Notes: generated from the letters alone by a model not told the origin. A DNA stretch of 64,000 nucleotides from Athalassotoga sp049965695 (GCF_049965695.1 NZ_JBMFWB010000003.1:48787-112786); one strand, 5' to 3'; positions 9,109 through 18,464 are shown, counted from the first letter of the stretch. Translations and numbers: made by a program.

Positions 9109-10434
9109 ATGTGGCGTAAGATATTACTGTTTTCGGTAGTGGCCGTTTTGGCATCGGCGATTTTTGCCGCACCTGTCACAATTCAATTCTGGCATGCAAT
9201 GGGAGGTACTGACAGAATTCAACTTTTGCAAAATCTCGCAAATGAATTCATGCAGCAGAATCCGGATATCAAAGTTGACGTTCAATACACAGGTTCTTAC
9301 ACAGACACGATGACAAAGATGATAGCGGCCGTAAGGGCGGGAAATCCACCGGATCTTGCCATGGTATACGACATAGGGACTCAAATGATGATAGACAGCG
9401 GTGTGATAATACCCATCCAAAACATGATAGACAAGGATTCGTCCTTTGACATCAACACACTTGTTTCAGCCTCAAGAGGTTATTACACGGTAGGCGGTAA
9501 ACTTTACAGTTTGCCATTTAACTCTTCAAATCCAGTCATCTTTTACAACAAAACACTTTTTGAAAAAGCGGGTCTCGATCCAAACAACCCACCAACTACA
9601 TTTGAAGAATTCATCGCCGATGCACAAAAATTAACGGTTAAAGACGCTAACGGCAACACGATACAGTACGGTTTTACCTTCGGTAGTGGAGAGCCTCTTG
9701 CATGGTTTTTCGAACAATTCATGGCAGTTCAAAATGCTTTGCTTTTAAACAACAACAACGGCCGCGACGGCAGGGCTACAAAGGCTGTCTTTGCAAATGA
9801 ATCTGGATTGAGGATCTTCAATTTCTTCAACGACATGATTCAAAATGGGTCTGCTATAAATGCAGGACCGGGCTGGGACAACGCAAGACAAATCTTCATC
9901 TCTCAAAGAGCAGCCATGCTCATAACATCTACTTCTGATGTCAACATGATGGTTAAAGCCGCTCAGTCAGGCAATTTTTCACTTGGCGTGATGTTCCTTC
10001 CACATCCGTCGGGCATACCTTACGGTGGTGTAATAGTCGGCGGTGCGAGTTTATGGATGGTCAACACCAACAACACTCAAAGAGAAGAAGCAACATGGAA
10101 ATTCCTTAAATTTCTCGAAAGTGTTGATGCCCAGATTCAATGGAGTACTGGGACGGGATATTTCCCCGTCAACAAAAATGCGATAATAAAACTCATGTAT
10201 CAGGGATATTACGCTAAAAACCCACCATACCTTGTTACCGTTTTACAACTTCTCATGTCCAACGTTACGCCGGCAACAAGTGGCGGGGCAACAGGAGCGT
10301 TTCCGCAGATAAGGACAGCCGTCGATAACGCTTTTGGCAAAATGTTCACCAAAGCGATGACACCACAACAGGCACTTCAATGGGCACAAGATCAGGCCAA
10401 TCAAGCAATAGCAAATTACAATTCTCTTTATTGA
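9109..10434 (+). CDS. Sugar/glycerol-phosphate ABC transporter substrate-binding protein (UgpB-like)
   Basis: A 441-residue family-1 solute-binding protein. A signal peptide is plain: WRK, a hydrophobic core and a probable AxA cleavage site after about residue 20. The mature start VTIQFWHAMGG, the RAGNPPDLAMVYD loop (about 85) and GGVIVGGASLWMV (about 306) match the UgpB-like subgroup of carbohydrate binders. It would deliver ligand outside the cytoplasmic membrane to the two permeases encoded next. Start ATG, 9 bp after GGGAGGTG. A strong terminator directly after the gene separates it from the permeases, so it can be made in excess. The ligand is unknown; no sugar enzyme lies nearby. Confidence 0.85.
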   Translation: MWRKILLFSVVAVLASAIFAAPVTIQFWHAMGGTDRIQLLQNLANEFMQQNPDIKVDVQYTGSYTDTMTKMIAAVRAGNPPDLAMVYDIGTQMMIDSGVIIPIQNMIDKDSSFDINTLVSASRGYYTVGGKLYSLPFNSSNPVIFYNKTLFEKAGLDPNNPPTTFEEFIADAQKLTVKDANGNTIQYGFTFGSGEPLAWFFEQFMAVQNALLLNNNNGRDGRATKAVFANESGLRIFNFFNDMIQNGSAINAGPGWDNARQIFISQRAAMLITSTSDVNMMVKAAQSGNFSLGVMFLPHPSGIPYGGVIVGGASLWMVNTNNTQREEATWKFLKFLESVDAQIQWSTGTGYFPVNKNAIIKLMYQGYYAKNPPYLVTVLQLLMSNVTPATSGGATGAFPQIRTAVDNAFGKMFTKAMTPQQALQWAQDQANQAIANYNSLY

Positions 10435-10441
10435 TAAGATG

Positions 10442-10473
10442 AAAGAGGGCACCAAATGATGCCCTCTTTTATA
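10442..10473 (+). terminator. Hairpin terminator after the binding-protein gene
   Basis: Stem AAAGAGGGCA (10442-10451) pairs with TGCCCTCTTT (10460-10469) around an 8-nt loop. Placed between binding protein and permease genes, it probably attenuates rather than ends the operon. Confidence 0.75.
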
Positions 10474-10556
10474 CTTAACTTATTTTAAAAGCCGAATAGT
10501 CATTTACTTTAAACGTAGGGCAGGATATCCTAAAATTGTGATCGGAATTTAAAGTT
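10470..10556 (+). repeat. Degenerate copy A of the TATACT intergenic repeat
   Basis: The stretch begins TATACTTAACTTATTTTAAA, continues through GCCGAAT, reaches the core GGGCAGGATATCC, and ends in GGAATTTAAAGTTG. It matches both ends of the longer copies but lacks most of the interior. It sits between the terminator and the permease ribosome site. Confidence 0.6.
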
Positions 10557-10576
10557 GTTCAAAAGAGGTGATTGAA

Positions 10577-11446
10577 TTGTCGAGAAAAATTTTCCCTTAC
10601 CTTTTGCTTATACCGACATTTTTAATAGTCGTTATCTTCATATATTACCCCGCCTTTCAAACATTCAAACTTAGTTTTTACAAAATGTCCCCGTTTGGAA
10701 ACAGGTTGTTTTTTACAGGATTTGGGAATTTTTGGTCTCTGTTTACTTCGGGGCAATACATTCAATCGGCATACACAACTTTGATCTTTGTTGTGGTCAC
10801 GGTGGTCGCAGGCCTTACCATTTCTCTTTTCCTTGCACTCCTTTTGAATCAAAAGGTGCCAGGCATAGGCATATTCAGGACTTTGATCTTTGCCCCTTAC
10901 GCTGTTTCGCCGGCCGTTGCAGGCACTTTGTGGGCTTTTCTGTTGAGTCCTGTTGCAGGATACATAAGTTATTTGTTTTTGGTACTTTTCAAAGCACAGC
11001 CCCAATGGCTTACCACCTATCCTCTTGCCCTCATAGCGATAATGATAGCGACGATATGGAAAAACCTTGGATTCAACATAATATTCTTTCTCGCGGGTCT
11101 TCAATCAATTCCGCAAAGTTACTACGAGGCGGCCACAATAGACGGGGCAAACGCATCAAGCAGGTTGATCAAGATAACCATTCCATTGCTTTCTCCGATA
11201 ACCTTTTACCTGATCGTCATGAATGTAACTTTTACAGCCTTTTCGGCTTTTGCGACGATAGATGTCATGACCCAGGGAGGACCGGCCAACACTACATCTA
11301 CTTTGATATACAAACTTTACCAGGATGGTTTTGTAAATTTCAACACAGGTTTCGCTTCGGCCGAATCTGTCATTTTAATACTTATAATGGCTGTGTTCAC
11401 ATACCTTTACTTCAAATTTGGCCAGAAGGCGGTGTTTTACCAATGA
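10577..11446 (+). CDS. Sugar ABC transporter permease (UgpA/MalF-like)
   Basis: A 289-residue inner-membrane permease with six predicted helices. The cytoplasmic EAA loop reads YYEAATIDGANASSRLIKITIPLL (about residues 184-207, EAA...G pattern), and TQGGPANTTSTL follows, both typical of UgpA-type permeases. Start is a TTG at 10577, 6 bp after GAGGTG; a GTG at 10568 falls within that site. It overlaps the next permease by ATGA. Confidence 0.88.
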   Translation: MSRKIFPYLLLIPTFLIVVIFIYYPAFQTFKLSFYKMSPFGNRLFFTGFGNFWSLFTSGQYIQSAYTTLIFVVVTVVAGLTISLFLALLLNQKVPGIGIFRTLIFAPYAVSPAVAGTLWAFLLSPVAGYISYLFLVLFKAQPQWLTTYPLALIAIMIATIWKNLGFNIIFFLAGLQSIPQSYYEAATIDGANASSRLIKITIPLLSPITFYLIVMNVTFTAFSAFATIDVMTQGGPANTTSTLIYKLYQDGFVNFNTGFASAESVILILIMAVFTYLYFKFGQKAVFYQ

Positions 11447-12282
11447 AAAAAAGTCAAAAGAAAATTCTTAGAACCATTTTAATAGAAATAGGGTTGATAG
11501 TGGTTTCAATCATCATCCTGCTTCCAATATTTCTGGCTCTAACAATGAGTCTTAAAAAACCTGCCGAGGTTTTCGTATATCCACCTAAAATCTTTCCAAA
11601 TTCATTTTACATTCAAAATTACGTAAGTGCTTTTAACTCCATAAATTTAGGAAGGTTAATGCTGAACAGTTTGATAATGGGCATAATCATAACGTTGGGA
11701 AAGACTGTCTTTGGGATATTTTCAGGTTATGCTTTTTCAAACTTCAAATTCAAAGGTTCATCTTTGCTTTTTGCCGCTTTGTTTGTAACGCTTTTCATGC
11801 CGGCAGAGATGATAATGATAGTTCCGTTATTTCAGATAATGCAGAGTTTCCATTGGGTTAACACTTATTGGGCTTTGACAATACCGTTTTTGGCAAGTGC
11901 AACAACAACTTTTTTGATGAGACAACATTTTATGACCGTTCCGAAAGAACTTGAAGACGCGGCCAAAATAGATGGGGCAGGACCGATGAGATTTTTGTTT
12001 GAAATACTGGTTCCACTTTCCAAATCTACAATAGGCGGAATTGCCATGATAAATTTCGTTTACGCATGGAATCTTTATCTTTGGCCACTGGTAGTTACAA
12101 ATTCGAACAACATGGCAACGGCACAGATAGGTTTAAAAATGCTCACAAATGTCGAATCTACAAGCAACTGGGGCGTTATAATGGCAGGCACGCTTATGGT
12201 ATTGGCACCTACTTTGATTCTTTTCTTTGCGGTTCAAAAGTTATTTGTAAGGGGCATAATAACAACGGGACTAAAAGAGTAA
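11443..12282 (+). CDS. Sugar ABC transporter permease (UgpE/MalG-like)
   Basis: A 279-residue permease, partner of the preceding gene. It has an N-terminal helix after MKKSQKK, four to five more helices, and the EAA loop in VPKELEDAAKIDGAGPMRFL (about residues 167-186). A long open frame extends upstream, but the ATG at 11443 overlaps the previous stop (ATGA) and gives the family's normal length and N-terminus. No ATP-binding subunit is encoded here; a shared MsmK/UgpC-type ATPase elsewhere is likely. The 51 bp after it before convergent tatD show no clear hairpin. Confidence 0.88.
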   Translation: MKKSQKKILRTILIEIGLIVVSIIILLPIFLALTMSLKKPAEVFVYPPKIFPNSFYIQNYVSAFNSINLGRLMLNSLIMGIIITLGKTVFGIFSGYAFSNFKFKGSSLLFAALFVTLFMPAEMIMIVPLFQIMQSFHWVNTYWALTIPFLASATTTFLMRQHFMTVPKELEDAAKIDGAGPMRFLFEILVPLSKSTIGGIAMINFVYAWNLYLWPLVVTNSNNMATAQIGLKMLTNVESTSNWGVIMAGTLMVLAPTLILFFAVQKLFVRGIITTGLKE

Positions 12283-12333
12283 CGGGCAAAGAGGTTATGA
12301 GTGAAGATTAAACAGCGATGAGGACCGATATTT

Positions 12334-13098
12334 TCATGCGTTACGTGTGATTTTGAAAAAGCGTAAAGCGTTTTCAGAAGTTATTTTTTCCACCTTTTCG
12401 AAAGGTACATCAAAGATCAAAGACAAAGTTTCAACCGCAAATCTCACGTATTTAGGTTCGTTCCTTTTTCCTCTGACAGGTTGGGGAGATAAATACGGGC
12501 AATCTGTTTCCGTCAATATCCTTTCTATTGGTGAAAAAGACAGGATTTTTCTGAGATTTTCGTGCTTTTTGTAAGTTGCCATACCGCCAACACCTATGTA
12601 AAAGCCAAGATCAAGAAATCTTTTCAAATCCTCATTTTCTCCGTTGAAACTGTGAACAACCGCCGTAAGATCGAAATGTCTCACGATCTCGTAAGCATCG
12701 AAATACGCATCTCTTACATGAAGAATGACGGGTAAATTTTTCTTTTTCGCAATTTCAAGTTGCAATTCGAAATATTTTCTTTGCAAATCTCTTGGAGAAA
12801 GGTCTCTGTAATAATCAAGCCCTATTTCACCAACCGCCATGACCTTTTTTCGATTTAAAAGTGCTTCTACTTTTTCTTGCCATCCATTTTCAAGATTTAC
12901 AACATCGTGGGGATGTATACCCACAGAGGCGTAGATTTTATCATGCGTCTCGGCAAATTCGACCGCTTTTTGACTCGAGTCAAGATCAAATCCAATTTCT
13001 ACGGCGAGTTCCAAACCATCTTTTTCGAAATTTTCAACGATCTGCTCCCTGTCTTGATCGAAATCATCCATCGTAAGGTGCGAATGTGTATCTATCAT
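12334..13098 (-). CDS. tatD: TatD family deoxyribonuclease/metal hydrolase
   Basis: A 254-residue TIM-barrel hydrolase. Metal ligands are visible: DTHSHL (residues 3-8), Glu in VGEIGLDYY (about 93), His in ILHVRDAY (about 126), VVHSFNG (about 148) and the Asp of TETDCPYLSPQP (about 200). This is the TatD/YcfH pattern of 3'-5' DNA exonucleases or repair-linked hydrolases. The ATG overlaps the murC stop by 4 bp, so it is co-translated with murC. The precise physiological substrate is unknown for most members. Confidence 0.88.
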   Translation of the reverse strand: MIDTHSHLTMDDFDQDREQIVENFEKDGLELAVEIGFDLDSSQKAVEFAETHDKIYASVGIHPHDVVNLENGWQEKVEALLNRKKVMAVGEIGLDYYRDLSPRDLQRKYFELQLEIAKKKNLPVILHVRDAYFDAYEIVRHFDLTAVVHSFNGENEDLKRFLDLGFYIGVGGMATYKKHENLRKILSFSPIERILTETDCPYLSPQPVRGKRNEPKYVRFAVETLSLIFDVPFEKVEKITSENALRFFKITRNA

Positions 13099-14369
13099 TC
13101 AACTTCACCTGCGAATTCATGTGCTTTGTAAGTTATATTCCCTGCTCCCATGAAAATGTAAAGATCTGCTCGTGTTTTTTTTAAAGTCTCGACAATTTCA
13201 TCAAGTTTAACAAATTTAGCAGATTTACCTTTAGATTTTATGTCACCGGCAAGCACTTCAGAGCCGATATTGTTTTCATCTTCAAAGGCACCGAAAATTT
13301 CCGTTACATATATTTCGTCGGCAAAGGATAGAACATCCGCAAAATATTTTTCGAATTTTGAAAATCTTGTATACCTGTGAGGTTCAAAAATCGCGATTAT
13401 CTTTTTAAAATAAGGCTTTACAGACATAAGGGCAGATTTCACCTCATCCGGAGTGTGCGCGTAATCATCGATAACTGTCGATTCTCCGTCATGCAAAACC
13501 TCAAGCCTTCTTTTTAAGCCCGGATAATCAGACAGTGCCTCTGCGCATTTTTGAAATGGAAGGCCAGCCAAAATGCCACCCGCAATTGCCGTTGTGGCAT
13601 TTGCGATTTGATGAACTCCGGCAATGTTGAGTGTGGCTGTTACTTCAGCATTGCCGTATTTTACCTTGAAAACTTGTTTTTTAAATTCCGATTCGATGGG
13701 CCAGTATTCGATATCCCCACCTTTTCCCACCTTGATGGAGGCATCAAAATCAAAATCGAAAGGTACTGCAGTGTACTTCGCTTTCTTTAAAAAATTCACC
13801 ACTTTTTCGAATTGCAACTTCGAATCATTTTGATATCTGTCAAGATGATCGTATCTCAAGTTAGTTAAAAGTCCAATTTCAGATTTCACATCTTCCATCT
13901 TTGGATCGGATTCATCGACTTCAAAGATAATGCCGCCTTTACCAGATTTAAAGGTACCAAATGTTGAATTAACAGGTATCGCACCACATATCATCATCGG
14001 ATCCAAACCGTTTTTAGTCGCTAACCATTGAGACATGAAAGTTGTAGAACTTTTCCCGTCTGTGCCGGTAATGCCTATCAACGGATTTATTTTTGAGGTA
14101 ACAAAATCCATACGTTCGACAACTTCAAAACCGGATTTTTTGAAATCGTCAACAGTTGCTTTCGGAACGGCAGAAGAAACAACGACGATATCAGGATGAT
14201 CGATGATCTCATTTTTGCCTGTCGTGACTTCTATTCCAAGATCTCGGATGATTTTTATCATCGGTCCGTCGGACAGATCGCATCCTGTAACTTCATAACC
14301 GACGTGTTTTGACCAAAGGGCAAGCGCACTTAAGCCCATACCACCTATACCGACAAAATGTATTTTCAA
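13095..14369 (-). CDS. murC: UDP-N-acetylmuramate--L-alanine ligase
   Basis: A 424-residue Mur ligase adding L-Ala to UDP-MurNAc in peptidoglycan synthesis. It opens with MKIHFVGIGGMGLSALAL, the MurC Rossmann motif. The ATP loop is GITGTDGKSSTT (about residues 99-110) rather than the usual GTHGKTT; Thermotoga MurC as I remember it also has GTDGK. EVDESDPK (about 150), the central domain and DDYAHTPDEV (about 294) follow. Start is a TTG behind GGAGGCATTAAC. Only murC of the mur genes is here. It is somewhat short for the family (about 450-480). Confidence 0.88.
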   Translation of the reverse strand: MKIHFVGIGGMGLSALALWSKHVGYEVTGCDLSDGPMIKIIRDLGIEVTTGKNEIIDHPDIVVVSSAVPKATVDDFKKSGFEVVERMDFVTSKINPLIGITGTDGKSSTTFMSQWLATKNGLDPMMICGAIPVNSTFGTFKSGKGGIIFEVDESDPKMEDVKSEIGLLTNLRYDHLDRYQNDSKLQFEKVVNFLKKAKYTAVPFDFDFDASIKVGKGGDIEYWPIESEFKKQVFKVKYGNAEVTATLNIAGVHQIANATTAIAGGILAGLPFQKCAEALSDYPGLKRRLEVLHDGESTVIDDYAHTPDEVKSALMSVKPYFKKIIAIFEPHRYTRFSKFEKYFADVLSFADEIYVTEIFGAFEDENNIGSEVLAGDIKSKGKSAKFVKLDEIVETLKKTRADLYIFMGAGNITYKAHEFAGEVE

Positions 14370-14587
14370 GTTAATGCCTCCACAAATTCTTCATTGATAA
14401 TGAATCAATCATAGATATTCAATTTTTAAAATTTACTTGGTGTATTTATGTTATCATCTTTTACCAAATTTTAAAAGTGTTTAAATATTAATTTCAAAAA
14501 AAAGAAACCTTTAAATCGTTATTCAATGCTATACTTAAACAGAGATAAGAAAGTTTGATGAATATAACTTTATGGAGGCGAATGGTT

Positions 14588-15769
14588 ATGGCAGTTCAAA
14601 AAATCAAAGAAGACGTTTTTTCTTTAAGGGCTAACGACTGGGACAGAACACTTTTCGATGAACTCATTCCTCTGCCCGACGGCACAAGTTACAACGCTTA
14701 CGTTGTTAAGGGGAAGAACAAGATCGTACTCATCGACACCGTGGATCCCAGAAAAACAAAAGAACTCATCGAAGATTTGAAAAGTTTGGATTTGCACCGG
14801 ATCGATTACATCGTATCCCAGCATTCCGAGCAGGATCATTCCGGATCCATTCCTGAAATTTTGAAGATGTATCCCATGACCGAAGTTGTCACAAACAAAA
14901 AAGGAAAGGAATTCTTGACCGAACTTGTGAAGGTACCAGAAGACAAATTTTTGGTCATCGAAGACATGGGTACAATGGACATTGGCGGGAAAACTTTAAA
15001 GTTCATCTTCACACCGTGGGTTCACTGGCCCGAGACTTTTTCGACTTACCTTGAGGAGGATAAAATACTTTTCACATGCGATTTTTTTGGATCTCACATA
15101 GCCACAAACGATCTTTTCGCAACGAATGAAGGTAAAGTAATGGAGGCGGCCAAAAGGTATTATTCGGAGATAATGGTGCCGTTCAGAACCTCCATAAGAT
15201 CAAATCTTCAAAAGATAAAAGATTTTGACTTCGAGATAATAGCACCGTCCCATGGATGCATTTATCAAAATCCAAAGATGATAATGGATGCCTACGGTGA
15301 CTGGTCTTCTGAAGAAGTCAAAAATGTTGTCGTCATTCCATATCTCTCAATGCACGGAAGCATTCAAAAGTTCGTCGATCGTTTTGTAAGAAAACTCCAA
15401 GAGAAAGGAATCGACGCAAGGCCATTTGACGTCGTAACCGCAGACATAGGCAACATGGCAATGGCTTTAATAGACGCGGCAACGATAGTTATTGCATCTC
15501 CGACAATGCTTAGCGGGGTCCATCCGAAGATCGCTTACGTCGCATATTTGGCAAATGTGTTAAGGCCGAAGGCAAAGTTCGCATCCGTGATAGGTTCTTA
15601 CGACTGGGGAGGACGCGAGGTCGATGTACTTTCAGGTTTACTGGGCAATTTGAAGGTTGAGATGATACCGCCTGTACTCATAAAAGGAGACGGCAGGGAG
15701 GAAGATTTGAAAGGAATAGATGATCTTGCAGAACGAATCTCTCAAAAACACAGATCGATCAACCTCTAA
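14588..15769 (+). CDS. Flavodiiron protein (FprA-type O2/NO reductase)
   Basis: A 393-residue protein with an N-terminal metallo-beta-lactamase diiron domain and a C-terminal flavodoxin domain. The diiron motif reads QHSEQDHSG (HxExDH, about residues 79-87), with further ligands in WVHWPET (about 145), TCDFFGSH (about 163) and SHGCIYQ (about 224). The flavodoxin FMN loop follows VIPYLSMHGS (about 255). The enzyme reduces O2 or NO to protect anaerobes. I chose the second of two nearby ATGs (14588) because GGAGG ends only 3 bp before the first but 9 bp before this one. It heads an operon with metal transport and regulation genes. Confidence 0.9.
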   Translation: MAVQKIKEDVFSLRANDWDRTLFDELIPLPDGTSYNAYVVKGKNKIVLIDTVDPRKTKELIEDLKSLDLHRIDYIVSQHSEQDHSGSIPEILKMYPMTEVVTNKKGKEFLTELVKVPEDKFLVIEDMGTMDIGGKTLKFIFTPWVHWPETFSTYLEEDKILFTCDFFGSHIATNDLFATNEGKVMEAAKRYYSEIMVPFRTSIRSNLQKIKDFDFEIIAPSHGCIYQNPKMIMDAYGDWSSEEVKNVVVIPYLSMHGSIQKFVDRFVRKLQEKGIDARPFDVVTADIGNMAMALIDAATIVIASPTMLSGVHPKIAYVAYLANVLRPKAKFASVIGSYDWGGREVDVLSGLLGNLKVEMIPPVLIKGDGREEDLKGIDDLAERISQKHRSINL

Positions 15770-16976
15770 GCACAGATTTCGTCACCGTCATCACATGCAC
15801 CTTTTCGGTCCCGCATGGCTTACCATGATGGCCGATATGGATGCCGCAAGCACGATAAGCGCGGCCGAAGTGGGTGCAACGTTTAAATATGGACTGATAT
15901 GGTTTATGTTATTGCTTATAATTCCGCTTTTTTTCATTCAAGAAGCGGCGGGCAGAATAGGCGTCGTGACACAGCAAGGGCTCGGAACGGTGATAAGAAA
16001 GCATTACTCAAAAAGTACTGCCCTTGCGCTTACGATTCCCATGGTTATAACGGACGTTATAACCTACATCGCCGAATATGCAGGCATAGCGATAGGACTT
16101 AAGATTTTTGGAATATCTCCTTTCATATCTTTGCCCGTCGTTTTTGTTTTACACATCCTGCTTATAACGAAAAGAAAATACGCCCAATTCGAGAAACTCC
16201 TGCTTGCAATCTCGGGCGTTTTGATAACGACATTCGTGATCACTTTGATTTTCAGGGGAATCAAACCGTACTCGCCTGTCTACATTCTTCCGTCAACTTC
16301 TTTCTTCTTCATGCTTGCGGTGACCGTTGGAGCCGTGGTAATGCCTTTTATGCTCTTTTTTCAGGCTTCGGCTGCGGGAGAAAAGGTCTCGTCCGCACGT
16401 GAACACTTAGGTGAAGAGGGAGAGACGTATTTGAAAAGAAAGGCCCTTTCCCTTTCAAAAAAGGAAACTTTGATAGGGGCAATAGTCACGGAGATTTTGA
16501 TGGTTGTGGTTGAAATGGTCGCCACCGGTATCGATCCATCCGATAATCTCATGTCACCCAAAGAACTCTCGACGATACTCTCTTCGATAGCCGGCCCTCT
16601 TTCTCCTTACATATTCGGTATAGGACTTGCCGCCGCAGGCTTCCTTGCGCTTGTGGTTGTATCTTTGGGAAGTGCATGGGGCTTTGTGGAAGCGGCAAAC
16701 ATTCCAAAGGATAAAGCATGGATAGTGTACGTGCTTGAAAGTTTGCCGGCAGTTTTTGTTCCGATGATCTTCAGTTCGGATCTTATAAATTTCATGCTTA
16801 ATTTGATGGTTGTCTTTGTTTTCGTGCTCATAGGTCCGGGAATAATGGTAGGCGTTATTTCTTCAAACAAAAAGATCATGGGAGAATACGTATCCAACAA
16901 AAAATGGAAAGCATTTTACTGGGGAAGTCTTTCATTTGTTTTGATCTTTGGATTTATAGCCTTAAAGAGTCTGTGA
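15720..16976 (+). CDS. NRAMP-family metal transporter with non-canonical metal-site motifs
   Basis: A 418-residue membrane protein with about 11 helices and the overall NRAMP layout. The helix-1 motif, normally DPGN, reads MADMDAASTIS (about residues 37-47); the helix-6 MPHN position reads VVMPFMLFF (about 208). So an Asp and a Met survive but the Asn and His are replaced, suggesting altered ion choice. The start used (ATG 15720) lies inside the preceding flavodiiron gene behind AAAGGA; a later ATG at 15795 has no ribosome site but would remove an unusual His/Arg-rich tail. A DtxR-type regulator follows 7 bp later, supporting a metal role. Confidence 0.75.
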   Translation: MILQNESLKNTDRSTSKHRFRHRHHMHLFGPAWLTMMADMDAASTISAAEVGATFKYGLIWFMLLLIIPLFFIQEAAGRIGVVTQQGLGTVIRKHYSKSTALALTIPMVITDVITYIAEYAGIAIGLKIFGISPFISLPVVFVLHILLITKRKYAQFEKLLLAISGVLITTFVITLIFRGIKPYSPVYILPSTSFFFMLAVTVGAVVMPFMLFFQASAAGEKVSSAREHLGEEGETYLKRKALSLSKKETLIGAIVTEILMVVVEMVATGIDPSDNLMSPKELSTILSSIAGPLSPYIFGIGLAAAGFLALVVVSLGSAWGFVEAANIPKDKAWIVYVLESLPAVFVPMIFSSDLINFMLNLMVVFVFVLIGPGIMVGVISSNKKIMGEYVSNKKWKAFYWGSLSFVLIFGFIALKSL

Positions 16977-16983
16977 GGGAAAA

Positions 16984-17502
16984 ATGGAAAATATAAATGA
17001 TTTGAGCAGCAGTTTTCAAGATTATCTTTTGGATATATTGAAATTGGGCGATGAAAAGAAAGTCGTAAGGTTAAAAGATATAGCCGAAAAAAGAAAGGTG
17101 AAAATGCCTGCGGTAAATGTGATGTTGAAAAAAATGGAGAAGGCGGGACTCATCGTCCACGAAAATTACGGGTACGTTGAATTGACGGAAAAAGGGATGG
17201 AACTCGCAGCACAAATAGAAAAAAGGCACAAAGTGCTTTACAAATTTTTAAAAGACATTCTTAATTTACCTCAAGAAATTGCAGAAAAAGACGCTCACAA
17301 GATAGAGCATGATCTTGATGAAAAAGCGATCAAAAATATCTCTGCTTTTATGGAATTCGTGGATCTCATGGAGAAGAAATTTCACACGCGCGAGTGTTTT
17401 TGTTTCTCATATTTTTCGGAAAATGGCGATCTTCCATCCGAAGACGTGTGTAAAACACGTTTGTTGTTAAGGTTCAAAGATGAGCCAAAAAACAGTAAAT
17501 AG
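16984..17502 (+). CDS. DtxR/MntR-family metal-dependent transcriptional regulator
   Basis: A 172-residue protein with an N-terminal winged helix (about residues 8-70; RLKDIAEKRKVKMPAVNVML is the recognition region) and a dimerisation/metal domain with EKRHKVLYKFL and DAHKIEHDLD (about 80-118), whose His and Glu residues are the usual metal ligands. No SH3-like third domain is present. Two Cys (CFCF, about 139) sit near the C-terminus. Its position directly after the NRAMP gene suggests that it senses the transported metal and controls this operon; no operator is evident. Confidence 0.85.
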   Translation: MENINDLSSSFQDYLLDILKLGDEKKVVRLKDIAEKRKVKMPAVNVMLKKMEKAGLIVHENYGYVELTEKGMELAAQIEKRHKVLYKFLKDILNLPQEIAEKDAHKIEHDLDEKAIKNISAFMEFVDLMEKKFHTRECFCFSYFSENGDLPSEDVCKTRLLLRFKDEPKNSK

Positions 17503-17519
17503 ATAGAGAGGTGATTTAA

Positions 17520-18464
17520 ATGAAGATTGGAATTATAGGACTTGGTCGAATGGGTATGAATATGGCTCGCAGGCTTTTAAAAAACGGTCATGAGGTTGTC
17601 GCCTACAACAGAACTTTTGAAAAAACTCAAGAGATTGAAAAGGAAGGCGCGATTGGCGCTCAAACTCTCGATGAACTTGTAAATCATTTAAGCGAGCGTA
17701 GGATTGTCTGGATAATGCTTCCTGCCGGTAATCCGACCGATGAATACGTTGAAATGCTCTCCAAAATTTTATCAAAGGGAGATATGATAATAGACGGTAG
17801 CAATGGATTTTACAAGGATGATTTAAGACGTGCGGCATACCTTGAAAAGTCAGGGATTAACTACGTCGACGCGGGTGTCTCGGGTGGAATATGGGGTTTG
17901 GAAGTTGGTTATTGCACTATGATAGGTGGTAAATTGGAAGATTTCAAATACATCGAGCCTATTTTGAAAGCACTTGCTCCAGAAGAAGGTTATATGTATT
18001 GCGGTGACACAGGTTCAGGTCACTACACAAAGATGATTCACAACGGCATCGAATATGCACTGATGGAATCCTACGGAGAAGGTTTTGAAATTTTGAAATC
18101 TTCACCTTACGGGGCAAATCTTGATCTCAACAAGGTCGCACATATTTGGAATCACGGCAGTGTCATCAGATCATGGCTTTTAGAACTCTTAGAATCAGCA
18201 TTTGAAGAGGATGGTACACTTTCTAACATAAAAGGATATGTCGATGATTCAGGAGAAGGCCGCTGGACTGTCAAAGAAGCGGTTGATCTCGGAGTATCGG
18301 CGAATGTAATAGCCTATTCTCTGTTCAAAAGATTTGAATCAAGGCAAGATGATCTTTTCTCCGATAAAGTTATAGCGGCGCTGAGAAAAGAATTTGGCGG
18401 CCATAAAATTTACAAAGAAGATGATAAAATTGATCCAACCGGAGAAAAAGATCTTAACATGTAA
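17520..18464 (+). CDS. gnd: 6-phosphogluconate dehydrogenase, decarboxylating (short GndA type)
   Basis: A 314-residue member of the short, often NAD-preferring 6-phosphogluconate dehydrogenase group. It has the Rossmann start IGIIGLGRMGMNMARRL, the substrate loop DAGVSGGIWGLEVGYCTMIGG (about 117-137) and the catalytic region SGHYTKMIHNGIEYALM (about 163-180, Lys and His-Asn). It yields ribulose-5-phosphate, CO2 and NAD(P)H in the oxidative pentose pathway. An AGAGGTGAT ribosome site lies upstream, 17 bp after the regulator gene. The next gene, zwf, begins inside its 3' end; no 6-phosphogluconolactonase gene is adjacent. Confidence 0.88.
   Translation: MKIGIIGLGRMGMNMARRLLKNGHEVVAYNRTFEKTQEIEKEGAIGAQTLDELVNHLSERRIVWIMLPAGNPTDEYVEMLSKILSKGDMIIDGSNGFYKDDLRRAAYLEKSGINYVDAGVSGGIWGLEVGYCTMIGGKLEDFKYIEPILKALAPEEGYMYCGDTGSGHYTKMIHNGIEYALMESYGEGFEILKSSPYGANLDLNKVAHIWNHGSVIRSWLLELLESAFEEDGTLSNIKGYVDDSGEGRWTVKEAVDLGVSANVIAYSLFKRFESRQDDLFSDKVIAALRKEFGGHKIYKEDDKIDPTGEKDLNM

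Noticed and set aside
10732..11442. Long upstream extension of the second sugar permease
   Set aside because: The extra 237 codons lie in another frame of the first permease gene, and the ATG at 11443 gives the family's normal N-terminus.
14370..14587. Defined promoter for the flavodiiron gene
   Set aside because: TATACT at 14530 is a fair -10 but no -35 is found at proper spacing; the same hexamer also begins the interspersed repeats, so I did not annotate it.
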